Assembly (NCBI GenBank): GCA_022824685.1
Contig: JAJDZJ010000104.1
Coordinates: 1 to 51,621, forward strand
DNA: 51,621 nt
Source: Caldilineaceae bacterium
GTDB taxonomy: Bacteria > Chloroflexota > Anaerolineae > Caldilineales > Caldilineaceae
Reading direction: 5' to 3'
The notes beneath the pieces are model-generated. The model made no database searches and was not told where the DNA came from. It was given only the letters and a program-made list of their open reading frames with translations. Made by a program: the position numbers and the translations under genes. Each line of letters opens with the position of its first letter. Position 1 is the stretch's first letter. Below are positions 17,079 through 25,632 of this stretch, one piece after another.

Positions 17079-18155
17079 TCAGGATCCGGCGCAGTCCGGC
17101 AGGGGATGGGGCTGGACGAGCGCGCCTCCGTTTTCATAGGAATCAATGGCGGCCCAGGTGTACTCCAGGGTGGCCAGGGCGTCGCGACCCGAAGCCCGCA
17201 GTTCGCTCTTCGGCACATGGTTGCTCACATCTTCAAGGAAGGCATGGATACGGCGGGGGAAGGTCTGGTTGAAGTCGCTGATACCGCTGTTCGTGACCTG
17301 CGGCGGCGCGGCGCCTTTTGCGGTGGGAGCGGGCCAGTATGTGATCTTTTCGATACAGTTTTCGATGCAGAAGGTGCCGCGTGTCCCGGCGACCTCGACA
17401 CTCCACCAGCCGCCGAGGCCGAAGGTGGCGTCGCCGCGCTGGCTGAGAAGGTAGCCGGCGGCGCCGCTGGCAAACTGCAAGTGGATGCTGGTGACGGACA
17501 GCATGGGGTCGTCGGCCTTGACGCGGAAGGAGGGGCGGCTGAAAAAGGCCTGGACGTGCGTGATGTCGCCGCAGAAGTGGCGCATGATGCTGAAGGGGTG
17601 GGCCAGGAACGCTTTCACATGGAAGTAGGGGAAGCCGGCGGCGTTGGGCGCGCTGTTCTTGCTGTAGGTATGTTCCCCGCCGTTGAAGCCCATTTTGTGC
17701 AGGCAGTAGACCGGCTCGCCGATTTGGCCCTGCTCCATGTATTCTCGGGCCTTCTCCGCGGGAGGCGTAAAGTAGTGGTTCAGGTTGCAGCCGAGGTAGA
17801 GGTCCTTTTCGGCGGCCTTGGCCACCATCTGGCGGGCCTCTTCGATCTGATTGGAGATCGGCTTTTCCACCAGCACATGTTTGCCGGCTTCCAGGGCTTC
17901 CATGGTCGGCTCGAAGTGCCAGCTGCCGTTCTCGGCGCCGCCGGTGGAGACATCGACGATATCGAGCTCTTCGTGCCGCAGCATGTCGGCGAGGCTGGTA
18001 TAGCCGCGCACGCCGTGCATGCGCGCGGCCTCGTCGGCGCGTTCCTGGACGAGGTCGCAGACAGCGACCAGCTCGGCGAGAGGGTCCTGCAGATAGGCGC
18101 GTGCGTGTCGTTCACCGATGCCGCGCGCGCCGACGATTCCGACTTTAAGTGTCAT
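17079..18155 (-). CDS. Gfo/Idh/MocA family oxidoreductase
   Basis: The 358-residue protein has the N-terminal NAD(P) site VGIVGARGIGERHARAY (G9-G14) and the family EKP motif at 97-99 (HVLVEKPISN). A C-terminal alpha/beta domain follows, containing LGCNLNHYFTP and AFLAHPFSIMRHFCGDI. Members oxidise or reduce hydroxyls on sugars, inositols and amino sugars, and several are glycosidase partners. It is the first gene of the minus-strand run that continues with two GH32-DinB pairs. AGGA lies seven bases before the ATG, and a well-formed promoter ends about 80 bases upstream. The exact substrate is unknown. Confidence 0.88.
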   Translation of the reverse strand: MTLKVGIVGARGIGERHARAYLQDPLAELVAVCDLVQERADEAARMHGVRGYTSLADMLRHEELDIVDVSTGGAENGSWHFEPTMEALEAGKHVLVEKPISNQIEEARQMVAKAAEKDLYLGCNLNHYFTPPAEKAREYMEQGQIGEPVYCLHKMGFNGGEHTYSKNSAPNAAGFPYFHVKAFLAHPFSIMRHFCGDITHVQAFFSRPSFRVKADDPMLSVTSIHLQFASGAAGYLLSQRGDATFGLGGWWSVEVAGTRGTFCIENCIEKITYWPAPTAKGAAPPQVTNSGISDFNQTFPRRIHAFLEDVSNHVPKSELRASGRDALATLEYTWAAIDSYENGGALVQPHPLPDCAGS

Positions 18156-18544
18156 GTTTCTGTCCTGCGATTGACTGAAACGGCTGAAGCGATGGAAGTG
18201 CTTTCGTCAAGAATCGATTGCGCTTGTTGATTGTATTGTAAGGAGGCGCTGCTCATGTTTTCAACCTTACACTGACTGCGCTCAATCTACAAGGACAGAA
18301 GCTATGACTTGAAGTAGAGGGACTTGGACGCTCATTTGCGCGCACTGGCTCCTAGGAAATATGCTTCCCGGCTACTACAGATGCACGCGGTAGTTCGGTC
18401 AGACCGAAGGCCGATGTTGGGAAAAAGCATACTTGTGCAGAGCCTCAGGTTTCTCTGCTCCGCTTTCATCAGGCTGAAGAGCAGCAGAAGGCGGCCAGTT
18501 GCCACTTGAGATAGATAACCATAGGACTACAGTGCGTTCTCACT
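18156..18544. other. Intergenic region, 389 bases
   Basis: The region lies between the Gfo/Idh gene and the split glycosyltransferase locus, both on the minus strand. It holds the promoter at 18235-18264. The rest contains no convincing gene. A six-base stem CTGCTC/GAGCAG around 18455-18480 lies downstream of the 216-residue ORF but lacks a T-run. Confidence 0.5.
18235..18264 (-). promoter_or_regulatory. Strong sigma-70-like promoter for the Gfo/Idh-GH32-DinB operon
   Basis: On the minus strand TTGAAA (18264-18259) and TACAAT (18240-18235) are 18 bases apart, each matching the consensus at five of six positions. The predicted start near 18228 gives a leader of about 70 bases before ATG 18155. 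It is one of the best promoter matches in the window. Confidence 0.6.
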
Positions 18545-19195
18545 CTACTGACCGGATGGCTGAAGCTGGACGCGCCCCAGGGAGGTCTCTGGCTCCCACA
18601 CGCCCACTTCGACGGTTGGGGTTGACGTTTCCAAGTCGTAGACGACCATCCGCAGTTCGTATTCGCCTGCGGCCAACTCATTCGGGATTTCAAGCTTGAA
18701 GACTGTACCGACCGGTTGGGACGGCCACAGACTCGTTGTAAGCTGATATTTATATGGCTTCCGCAGGACATGATCCGTTTGAAAGACCTTGGCGTCATCA
18801 TCGTTGTATAGACGTAGGGATATAGAGTAGTCAACCGTCAACTCCGAAGCGGTTCGCCACAACATGCCAACCATCAGAGTTTGACTTTGCTCTGCGTCGA
18901 ACTGCTGCCCTTTCGGCAATTTTACTCGACTCGAACCCAAGGCCAGCCCTTCCAGGTTGATGCCTCCATCATAAACGACGGGACGCGGCAGGTCTTCGAA
19001 GAGAAACCAAGGACGATTGAGAGAGATATCCACGTAGGAATCGACATGTATGCCGTCGAAATCTTCAGTGGCGACATATCTTCCGTACTTATCAAAGAGA
19101 ATGGTAAGGAAGTCGGCGATATGATTTGACCTCCACTCAATCGTAGGAGACCAATCAACCCAGTTTACGACCTTCACAGTTGAAACGTCCCCCAT
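18545..19195 (-). CDS. Beta-sandwich protein, probably the detached C-terminal part of the GT39-like protein
   Basis: The 216-residue frame starts with an ATG that directly follows, in the same reading frame, the TAA ending the upstream glycosyltransferase ORF. Its sequence (VVNWVDWSPTIEW, FDKYGRYVATEDFD, then FLFEDLPRPVVYDGGINLEG, ASELTVDYSISLRLYNDD, LPNE-like LEIPNELAAGEYELRMVVYD) resembles the soluble C-terminal domain that often ends large GT39-like proteins of Chloroflexota. It has no signal peptide and would be misplaced as a free cytoplasmic protein. I infer that one stop codon has split a roughly 700-residue gene, or that the second part is made by stop-start reinitiation. Confidence 0.65.
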   Translation of the reverse strand: MGDVSTVKVVNWVDWSPTIEWRSNHIADFLTILFDKYGRYVATEDFDGIHVDSYVDISLNRPWFLFEDLPRPVVYDGGINLEGLALGSSRVKLPKGQQFDAEQSQTLMVGMLWRTASELTVDYSISLRLYNDDDAKVFQTDHVLRKPYKYQLTTSLWPSQPVGTVFKLEIPNELAAGEYELRMVVYDLETSTPTVEVGVWEPETSLGRVQLQPSGQ

Positions 19196-20653
19196 TTACG
19201 CTAGCGACGCTTCGATGTGATGGTCAAGGTCTTGCACGTTAGGGTAGGTTCTCACAACTGATGTTGCCCCTTGATGGAGATAGTCAAAGGCATCATACCG
19301 CTGGCGGGTGATGAAGTAGACTGTATCTTGCTCCGCAGGCCGCGCGTTCAGCCTCTGGGCGAAAGCTGGCCAGATCATATCGTAGTGGTAGAAATCGTCG
19401 GCCATCCCTTTACCGAACAACGCTCGATATGTGCCGGCGCCCTGAATTACGATCACGACGCTGATTGCAAGGGCAAAGATCGACGGCCGAATTTTGGCTC
19501 CCGCCAATTCACGAGTCGCTGACCAGTGGATCGTCTCCCACACGCCGACCGCCACCAGCAGATAGATAGCCGGCACTGCACCGACCAAGCGCATCGTGTT
19601 TTTGGCATCGGTCAGGAACGCGGGCAGGAACAGCAGTCCCACCCAGAGCAACAGGAGACGATAGGTCGGCCTCCGTTTCCACTGCCATATTGCGACCGCC
19701 ACTCCCAGCCAGAAGAAGAAAGCTTCCCATACATTCAGCGTCACAGCGTGCTCAAAGGGAGAACAGCAGCCGGCCAGGAGACGAAAACCGAACTTCGACA
19801 GAACCTCCCACACATTGGCTGCCAGGATCTTCACCAGAGTCAACACGGGGGCGCCCTGAAACTCTTGGAAGACAAAGAGCATCTGGATGCGTTCATTGAA
19901 AAAGAGGTCGGGATACCGAATGTAGTGGAGGAGAATTGGGGCAGCTACCAGCCCAGTAGTGGCTGTGAAAGCGGCTGCCCACGGAAGCTCGGTCTGCACT
20001 CTCTTCAGGGATAAAGAGCGAAATGGCAACAAAAGGCTAACACCGAAAAAGAGGAAGAGAAAGGGGACAAAGCGCGCAGGATAATAGGTGTAGGGCAATA
20101 GCCCCGCGCACACGCCGGCCAGCATGATTGCCCACCAGCGACGCCGCGTCCATCCCCACCATAGCAGGGCCAGACTAAGGGCAAGAAAGAATGGCAGAAA
20201 GCTGCCCCGATATGAAGTGCGCCCTAGTATCGTCTGGCCAAGCGACACGGCCAGCAGACCGGATGCAACGCCTGCAACCACCAAGCCGCGCCACCGCGTC
20301 TCCCGCCCGCACTCGTCCCATCCGAACAGTAAACGCCCCAACCAGAAAACCACAAAAACAGTGCTTGCGCTGGCCAGGGCCGTAGGCAATCGGAGCGCCA
20401 GCGGCGTGCGCCCCAGGAAATTCGTCGCCAACGCGATCAAATAGATGCCCAGCCCATCCTTGTCTCCAAATGTAAGAGCGTGCTCGCCTTGCAGCACCTG
20501 GAGGGCGAATAGTCCGTTCCAGCCTTCGTCGAATTTGAGACCTGGCGCGAGTTCGTCTAAACGGTACAGACGTAGAAGCGGTGCGACTACGGCCAACATC
20601 AAGAGAATCGCCCAACGTGTCAGCTTTGAGCGGTTGAGCCTGAATCTGGGCAC
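19196..20653 (-). CDS. GT39-like membrane glycosyltransferase, N-terminal membrane part
   Basis: The 485-residue protein has about eleven hydrophobic segments. The first extracytoplasmic loop carries FDEGWNGLFALQVLQGE, the acidic DE site expected in ArnT/PMT-type enzymes. It continues with GDKDGLGIYLIALATNFLGRTPLALRLPT, the standard 'sP...Y......lG....alRlp' stretch. These enzymes use polyprenyl-phosphate sugars to modify the cell surface. The reading frame ends with TAA at 19196-19198, immediately followed by the in-frame ATG of the next ORF. The start GTG 20653 has no obvious ribosome site. Base composition is lower in GC than the neighbouring UxuA-like gene, so horizontal origin is possible. 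Confidence 0.75.
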   Translation of the reverse strand: MPRFRLNRSKLTRWAILLMLAVVAPLLRLYRLDELAPGLKFDEGWNGLFALQVLQGEHALTFGDKDGLGIYLIALATNFLGRTPLALRLPTALASASTVFVVFWLGRLLFGWDECGRETRWRGLVVAGVASGLLAVSLGQTILGRTSYRGSFLPFFLALSLALLWWGWTRRRWWAIMLAGVCAGLLPYTYYPARFVPFLFLFFGVSLLLPFRSLSLKRVQTELPWAAAFTATTGLVAAPILLHYIRYPDLFFNERIQMLFVFQEFQGAPVLTLVKILAANVWEVLSKFGFRLLAGCCSPFEHAVTLNVWEAFFFWLGVAVAIWQWKRRPTYRLLLLWVGLLFLPAFLTDAKNTMRLVGAVPAIYLLVAVGVWETIHWSATRELAGAKIRPSIFALAISVVIVIQGAGTYRALFGKGMADDFYHYDMIWPAFAQRLNARPAEQDTVYFITRQRYDAFDYLHQGATSVVRTYPNVQDLDHHIEASLA

Positions 20654-20759
20654 TTTGGGCTACCATCGAAAGTCAATGTATACGGTGGAACGGTCTGGAC
20701 CAGGGCCGGCGCCTTCTCAGCGCATGGCACGTGATTCCGGCCTCTGCAACCTGCTGCAA

Positions 20760-21716
20760 TTATGCCACCACCGAGGCATAGAGCGCCTTCATATAACCGA
20801 TGGAGTAGGCCCAGCCGACGTCGCGGGTTTCGTTGTCACCGGGCAGGTCGGGAATGTGATCGGGGTTGATGAAGCCGCTGAAGCCGACGTTGCGCAGTTC
20901 GCGCAGGATGCGGGCCATGTTGAGGTCGCCGTCATCGAGCAGGGTTTCTTCGAAGCCGCCGGCGGTGGCCAGGCTGCCGCGCACGTTGCGCATGTGGAGC
21001 ATGAAGAGCTTGCCCTTGCGACCGTAGTTATTGATCTCGTCGATCACGAGCGGGCTGCCGCCGGCTTCGGAGCGGGTGCCGATGCAGTAGACGTAGCCGA
21101 CGTTGGGGCTGGGGAAGGCGTCGATAATGCGGTGGAAGCCGATGCCGCCGAAGGGTGTGTCGATGTTGGGTGTATCGGACGGATGGACGGCCAGCTTGAT
21201 GTCGTACTCCTCGGCGATCGGTGTCAGGCGTTCGAAGGCATGGCAGAAGCGGCCCCACCAGCGCTCCAGTTCGGCGCGCGAGGGGATGTCGTGCGGTCCC
21301 TGCACGAGTGTTTCGGCGCGGGCAAGGTAGCCGCCGCGATGCCTGGTGCGGTACTGCTCCATCATCTGCGGGAAGACGTCGCCTTCCACGCGCTGGCGTG
21401 CGATTGGGATGCGGGCCTGGCCGTAGACTTTGAGAGCTTTGGCGGCGTTGTCCAGCTCATCCTCGGCGCCGACCCGCTCGTCAATGTAGGCGCGGGTAAG
21501 CGTGGGGAGCGTGACGCGGTTGATGTCGATTCCGAAGGAGCGCACGCGCTTGCGCAGGGCGCGCACTTCGTCGAGGTCCGGGTAGCCCTGTTCGGTGACG
21601 CCGGGCATGTCGGTGTCGCCCCCGAAGTCGATGGCGTCAGCGCCGAGGGCTACTTTTTGGAGAAGCCACTGGTCGGTCAGGTCTGCTTGATGCTTGAAGA
21701 TGGAAACGCGCAGCAT
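20760..21716 (-). CDS. Mannonate dehydratase-like TIM-barrel enzyme (UxuA family)
   Basis: The 318-residue protein has the UxuA metal-binding pattern: His178 in LAVHPSDTP, Cys211 in YCIGTRSE, His241 in MLHMRNVRG and Asp286-His287 in INPDHIPD. UxuA dehydrates D-mannonate to 2-keto-3-deoxygluconate in hexuronate breakdown. The protein is shorter than the E. coli enzyme (394 residues), as are many homologues outside enterobacteria. No uronate isomerase, mannonate oxidoreductase or KDG kinase gene is adjacent, so the substrate may be a related aldonate. It sits alone between the split glycosyltransferase locus and the defence-like island. Confidence 0.8.
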   Translation of the reverse strand: MLRVSIFKHQADLTDQWLLQKVALGADAIDFGGDTDMPGVTEQGYPDLDEVRALRKRVRSFGIDINRVTLPTLTRAYIDERVGAEDELDNAAKALKVYGQARIPIARQRVEGDVFPQMMEQYRTRHRGGYLARAETLVQGPHDIPSRAELERWWGRFCHAFERLTPIAEEYDIKLAVHPSDTPNIDTPFGGIGFHRIIDAFPSPNVGYVYCIGTRSEAGGSPLVIDEINNYGRKGKLFMLHMRNVRGSLATAGGFEETLLDDGDLNMARILRELRNVGFSGFINPDHIPDLPGDNETRDVGWAYSIGYMKALYASVVA

Positions 21717-21868
21717 GTTTGTGTCCTTTGCAGCAGTTGGCGCGGCGGCTCCGGCGAGTGCTCAGTTGGGGTCGGAGTTTCCGCGCAAAGATAGAAATAG
21801 CGCCGGTCAACTCCTGGCTGCCATCGCCGACGCAGATACACTTTTTCTCTTAAGAGCTCTCTGACGAT

Positions 21869-22078
21869 TTACGAGGTAAAGAAATCAAAGACATTGCCCA
21901 GGTTGGAGGTGCTTGACTTGTAGATCTCAGTGTACTGGCAGCGTGTGCAGGTGACGGTGGTGAATTTCTTGTTCTGGACATCGAAGATCTTGGCAAGCGT
22001 GCCGCCGGTGGCCTGGAAGATGTCGGTCTCGAATTCGAGGTTGTCGCATTTGGGGCAGTTCCATTTTTCGTGGCGCAT
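21869..22078 (-). CDS. Zinc-ribbon protein, DUF2082 type
   Basis: From ATG 22078 the product has 69 residues and starts MRHEKWNCPKCDN. The pairs CPKC and CTRC flank ATGGTLAKIFDVQNKKFTTV, the hallmark of the small nucleic-acid-binding zinc ribbons of the DUF2082 family. The open frame can be extended to a TTG at 22120, but homologous proteins begin just before 'W-x-C-P-K-C', and GGAG stands upstream of the ATG. Function is unknown; the fold suggests binding of nucleic acid or protein. It is the last gene on the minus strand after the methyltransferase and the 50-codon ORF. Confidence 0.85.
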   Translation of the reverse strand: MRHEKWNCPKCDNLEFETDIFQATGGTLAKIFDVQNKKFTTVTCTRCQYTEIYKSSTSNLGNVFDFFTS

Positions 22079-22157
22079 GGTTTGGCACTCTCCACATTCA
22101 CTGTCACTGGATACGGACAACTGGGCATGCAGATGTCCTGACAGAATTCGCTGCTAC

Positions 22158-22310
22158 CTATTTGGGTATTGATTTCATACGTATCGTGTCTGCCAAAGCC
22201 GCAGCTTCAACTCTAAAGGCGTCAAATTCCCGAATATTTGTATCTCTGACACCTATTTGATACTCAATTCCTCCCCGATGTTGATGACTAAGAAACTCAT
22301 TCTGATCCAT
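22158..22310 (-). CDS. Small ORF directly after the DNA methyltransferase gene
   Basis: ATG 22310 lies eight bases after the methyltransferase stop and opens a 50-codon frame ending at TAG 22158-22160. The product begins MDQNEFLSHQHRGGIEYQIG and ends FRVEAAALADTIRMKSIPK. The composition looks like protein: mixed charged and hydrophobic residues, an amphipathic helix near the end, no low complexity. A weak GGAAAAG lies about 14 bases upstream, inside the end of the methyltransferase gene. I recognise no family. It may be a real small subunit, or the start of a truncated gene. Confidence 0.45.
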   Translation of the reverse strand: MDQNEFLSHQHRGGIEYQIGVRDTNIREFDAFRVEAAALADTIRMKSIPK

Positions 22311-22318
22311 CAGAAAAT

Positions 22319-23344
22319 CTATTCTTTTCCTTCGATTTCGGGAAAGGGACTATGCCATTGCCAGCCGGTTCTGCCGGACTCCCGGTAGCGCTCCAGGCGT
22401 CGTATCGTGATCTCAGCAAAGATTGGGTCAATGTCGAAGGTGTAAACCTTTCGACGGGACAGTTCACCGGCCATCAGAGTTGTCCCAGAGTGGGCGAAAA
22501 AATCTACGACCAGATCATTTTCCTGGCTGCTTGATTGTACGATTCGCTGAATAGCTTTCAAGGGTTTCTGCGCGTAGCAGCCTGGCACGTTCTCTTCCAT
22601 CCGATAGAATACTTGCTGAATGTCAACCCAGACATTGCCGGGACGTATCGTTTGGGACTTGCTTCGCTCAAGATTCTCTTTCCGACGACCATCCACTTCC
22701 TTATAGTAGCCTTTCAAAACTTTGGGGATATCCGTATAGGTTACGGTGAAGTCAGGATCGCCCTTCACGTAATGAAGCAATTCTTGTCGAACCCACATCC
22801 AGTTCTTCTGAGTGCCGTAGCCCCGCTGGTTACGGACGGTAATGAGATTTCTTGGACTCAAGTCGCGGAACTCTCTCATCAGAATCATGAAGTCGGGTAG
22901 AGGCTGAAAGTCATCCTTGTAGTCGGCGCCAATCCAGATGTAGAAATGTGCGTCAGCCTTGGCAATCTGAAGCGCTTTCGACACCCACATCTCTGAGAAG
23001 TCAAGATATGAGGGGAGTTCGATTTTCGAGAGATTGGCTGTGTTGGCATTGCCGACCATGACATTGTACGGGGGATCGTTTATAAGGAGCCCGGTTTTCT
23101 CGTCGCCCATCATTCTCTCTACATCCGCATGGGCGGTCGCGTCGAGGACACCAACTCGGTGGCCGCTGACCGAATCCTCCCAGATTTCTCCGTGTCTTAG
23201 CCGGCAATAGGGAAGCAACCGTTCTCTGAGTTCAGCATCGGTATCAATCCTCTTCAGCCGTTCGGTGGTCTCCCGTTTCTTTGCCTTGGAAACCGGTCGC
23301 ACAGCGTCAGTGGGGAAGAGCGTTGTTTGTTGAGATCGTTTCAT
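22319..23344 (-). CDS. Site-specific DNA methyltransferase, beta class (N6-A or N4-C)
   Basis: Counted from ATG 23344 the 341-residue protein carries catalytic motif IV as DPPY (90-93) in LLINDPPYNV. QKPLKAI (motif X region) is near 259. The SAM-binding motif I comes late, as DFFAHSGTTLMAG (281-293), followed by FDIDP. The IV-before-I order defines the beta class, which makes N6-methyladenine or N4-methylcytosine. The short N-terminus resembles that of stand-alone methyltransferases and contains RVGVLDATAHADVERMM. In-frame starts at 23368 (ATG) and 23374 (TTG) are possible. The gene follows the ATPase/TOPRIM gene by about 50 bases on the same strand, so the two probably form one unit. AT content is higher than in flanking genes. 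Confidence 0.88.
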   Translation of the reverse strand: MKRSQQTTLFPTDAVRPVSKAKKRETTERLKRIDTDAELRERLLPYCRLRHGEIWEDSVSGHRVGVLDATAHADVERMMGDEKTGLLINDPPYNVMVGNANTANLSKIELPSYLDFSEMWVSKALQIAKADAHFYIWIGADYKDDFQPLPDFMILMREFRDLSPRNLITVRNQRGYGTQKNWMWVRQELLHYVKGDPDFTVTYTDIPKVLKGYYKEVDGRRKENLERSKSQTIRPGNVWVDIQQVFYRMEENVPGCYAQKPLKAIQRIVQSSSQENDLVVDFFAHSGTTLMAGELSRRKVYTFDIDPIFAEITIRRLERYRESGRTGWQWHSPFPEIEGKE

Positions 23345-23397
23345 TTTAAGAGTCTGATAGCAAAACATGCCCAAAGAGCCGCGGACGCCTTTTCACC

Positions 23398-24948
23398 TCA
23401 CTGCGAACGCCACTGTATCAAAGCGCTCTCCAACCCCTCTACCAGAGGTTGTATGTCGCTTTCCGATTTTTCAGCCTCCCGGCGGGCGACAACCCGACAT
23501 ATATCTGGAGCGCTCCAGCGGAGAGCTTCGGCCAGACCGTGCAGCTTTGATTTGGCAATCTCTGAGAGCGAGTCGGACGCAGAGTCGTATACCGAGTCCA
23601 GCCGGTTCATCTCCGTGGCAAGCCCGGTTCGGTCAGCGCCAAGCCTTGCGGCCAAGTCGCCTGCGTTCTGCTTCAACCGCTCCCATACCCACGACTCCGG
23701 CGCACTCTGACCGGGAAGAAAGAATATATCAATGTTGCTTCCAGCCTGTTCTCGTATCTTTCCTTCGATGTCGCTGCCGCGTTTGTCGCCATCCAGCACG
23801 AAGACGAAACTCTCAATTTGACCGAATTTCCTGAAGGCTGTGGCGTGCATCGGAAACTCTTCAGCGCCGGTATCCCGCCCAATGCGAATCGACTCACCCC
23901 TGATCCTCTGCCGGGGTTGCAGAAAATCTCTTACCCCTTGCAGGATGCCTTCCGCAGCATCGTCCTCACACAGCAGGTTGAGCGCCTCGCTTGAACGTCC
24001 ATAGAGGGCATCCTGAACAACGTCGCGATAGGGTGGATGCACCGCGACGCGGCCCGTTTCATCCCGTTCCAAGAAGATGCGTCCATGGGGAGGGACGGAG
24101 TCAAGGACCACTGGGCTATGGGAGGTTACGATGATTTGCAGGTCATTGCGCAGAGCAAGTTGCTGCAGTTGCAACATGAGCAGTTGCTGAACCCAGGGAT
24201 GCAGGCCGGCCTCTACCTCATCAATCAGCACTAATGCGCCGCGAAGTTGGGCGATCTCTTGCGCCAGCCGCAGGATAGCGCGCTCGCCGGCGGCCATGTG
24301 CAGTTCAGAGTAGGCCGCGCCGCCATCCTGGGAGGCAAAAAGCAGTTTCTTGTTTCCACTCGATAGATCGACGACCTCCGCATAGCGAAAAGGGAGCATC
24401 TGATGCGCGAACTCGATCTGTGATGCCGTCATAGGTGTTTCGTCCGGCGCGGAACCCAGGCGCGACATGCTGAGAACGCCGCGTACCTCCGATGGATTGC
24501 TGAGATTACTCAAAGTTCTCAGATATACTAGCCGCTCTGGTTGGCTGGCCCTCTTGCGGCCAAAGTAACTTCGACTCCATGCCTTGGTGCGCCGCCAACG
24601 CATGGAACGCAGACCGTCGGGTGTCGCATAGTCAAATTCGATGTTGATTTCGCGCGTCTCATCCCCGCGCTTCCCCAACTTGGGTCGATAATCGGGAAAG
24701 AGCGTAGAGGGCACATAATCCTTTGAACCCGCCCCCGGAACCTTGTAGGCGCATGCGGCCGCGAAGAGAACGGTGGATTTCCCGGTGGCGTTGCCGCCGG
24801 CAATCACGCTCACCGGATAGTCGAAAACCACTCGGAGGTCATTGAAGCCGCGAATGCCCTCCAGTCGAATCTCCGTCAGGAAATGCGGCATATGGGGTTT
24901 CTTGCCCTGTAGATCCTCCCAAAGCTCTCTGAAACGCCTCTCGATCAT
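23398..24948 (-). CDS. AAA ATPase with C-terminal TOPRIM-like domain (OLD-like nuclease)
   Basis: This 516-residue protein starts with an SMC/RecF-type ATPase. It has IRLEGIRGFNDLRVVF, Walker A GGNATGKST (51-59), a signature loop HMAAGERAIL (217-226), Walker B LVLIDEVEAGLHP (239-251) and the switch His in TSHSP (275-279). The rest fits an OLD-type TOPRIM: Glu328 and Glu333 in LLCEDDAAEG, and the DxD pair Asp386/Asp388 in FVLDGDKRG. OLD-family proteins are ATP-dependent DNases, several of which act against phage. ATG 24948 has AAGGAG eight bases upstream, a strong site. Coupling to a DNA methyltransferase gene suggests self/non-self discrimination. No UvrD-like helicase is adjacent, so it is not a standard Gabija locus. 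Confidence 0.85.
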   Translation of the reverse strand: MIERRFRELWEDLQGKKPHMPHFLTEIRLEGIRGFNDLRVVFDYPVSVIAGGNATGKSTVLFAAACAYKVPGAGSKDYVPSTLFPDYRPKLGKRGDETREINIEFDYATPDGLRSMRWRRTKAWSRSYFGRKRASQPERLVYLRTLSNLSNPSEVRGVLSMSRLGSAPDETPMTASQIEFAHQMLPFRYAEVVDLSSGNKKLLFASQDGGAAYSELHMAAGERAILRLAQEIAQLRGALVLIDEVEAGLHPWVQQLLMLQLQQLALRNDLQIIVTSHSPVVLDSVPPHGRIFLERDETGRVAVHPPYRDVVQDALYGRSSEALNLLCEDDAAEGILQGVRDFLQPRQRIRGESIRIGRDTGAEEFPMHATAFRKFGQIESFVFVLDGDKRGSDIEGKIREQAGSNIDIFFLPGQSAPESWVWERLKQNAGDLAARLGADRTGLATEMNRLDSVYDSASDSLSEIAKSKLHGLAEALRWSAPDICRVVARREAEKSESDIQPLVEGLESALIQWRSQ

Positions 24949-25057
24949 GCGTTATTCTCCTTCCTGCCGACTCCTCCATGCTGCTATTGGGCATGCTCCC
25001 CGCCAAACCGGGGCAGCCGAGAACGTTCCGAGTATCCATACACATTCACAGACCGGT

Positions 25058-25423
25058 TCATCGCATGTACGGTGAATGGGACGCTGACGGGTCCCCACCG
25101 AAATTTTCGCCGCAGTAGCGGCATTTGATGGCTTCGGCTCTGACCAGTTCGGCGCAGTAGGGGCAGTACTGCATTTCGCCGCGCTGGACCATCCTTTGTT
25201 CAAGCACAGCCTGGTTTTTGGATACTGCGAAGGACAGAATGAGGCCCAGCGGGCCCAATAGGAATCCAAGCAGAAACCAGCTGCACCCGCTTCTTCCTTT
25301 ATTTGTCGCGACCATCGCGCTGACGATGCCGGACAGGAGCCAGACAGCTGCAAACGGAGCACCGATAATGACAGCTTCTGTTGGCCCGAGCAGCGCGGGC
25401 AGATCGACTGTTGGAAGATCCAT
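25058..25423 (-). CDS. Membrane protein with C-terminal double-CxxC zinc ribbon
   Basis: The 121-residue protein has two hydrophobic helices (about 17-39 and 48-67), separated by a short basic turn NKGRSGCSW. A soluble tail carries CPYC (87-90) and CRYC (101-104), a zinc ribbon. AGAGGA lies seven bases before ATG 25423. Proteins with this layout are common and of unknown role. The gene is 109 bases upstream of the ATPase/TOPRIM gene on the same strand. It may be a membrane-bound member of the island, or an unrelated neighbour. Confidence 0.7.
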   Translation of the reverse strand: MDLPTVDLPALLGPTEAVIIGAPFAAVWLLSGIVSAMVATNKGRSGCSWFLLGFLLGPLGLILSFAVSKNQAVLEQRMVQRGEMQYCPYCAELVRAEAIKCRYCGENFGGDPSASHSPYMR

Positions 25424-25632
25424 TGTAGTTTCCTCTCAACTGATCAGAAGTAATCCGCTGTCCTTATCTCGGACAGTAACCTTTATCGGCCGAAACGGCC
25501 AGCAAGAGCGACATCCTCGCTACGCCAGGAGGTGTGATCTTAAGCCAAAGGGGGTCCTTAATCTGCTAAAGCGCCTGATCAGATGCCGGCTCTTAGCTTT
25601 GAAAATCAGGGAGGCGTGCTACGCTCCGGCGC

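Noticed and set aside
23398..24948. Assignment of the ATPase/TOPRIM gene to Gabija or PARIS
   Set aside because: Gabija needs an adjacent UvrD-like helicase gene, and PARIS has the ATPase and TOPRIM on separate proteins. Neither arrangement is present.
25458..25476. Hairpin CTGTCC/GGACAG between the zinc-ribbon membrane gene and the antitoxin gene
   Set aside because: It has a six-base stem without a T-run on either strand, too weak to call a terminator or operator.
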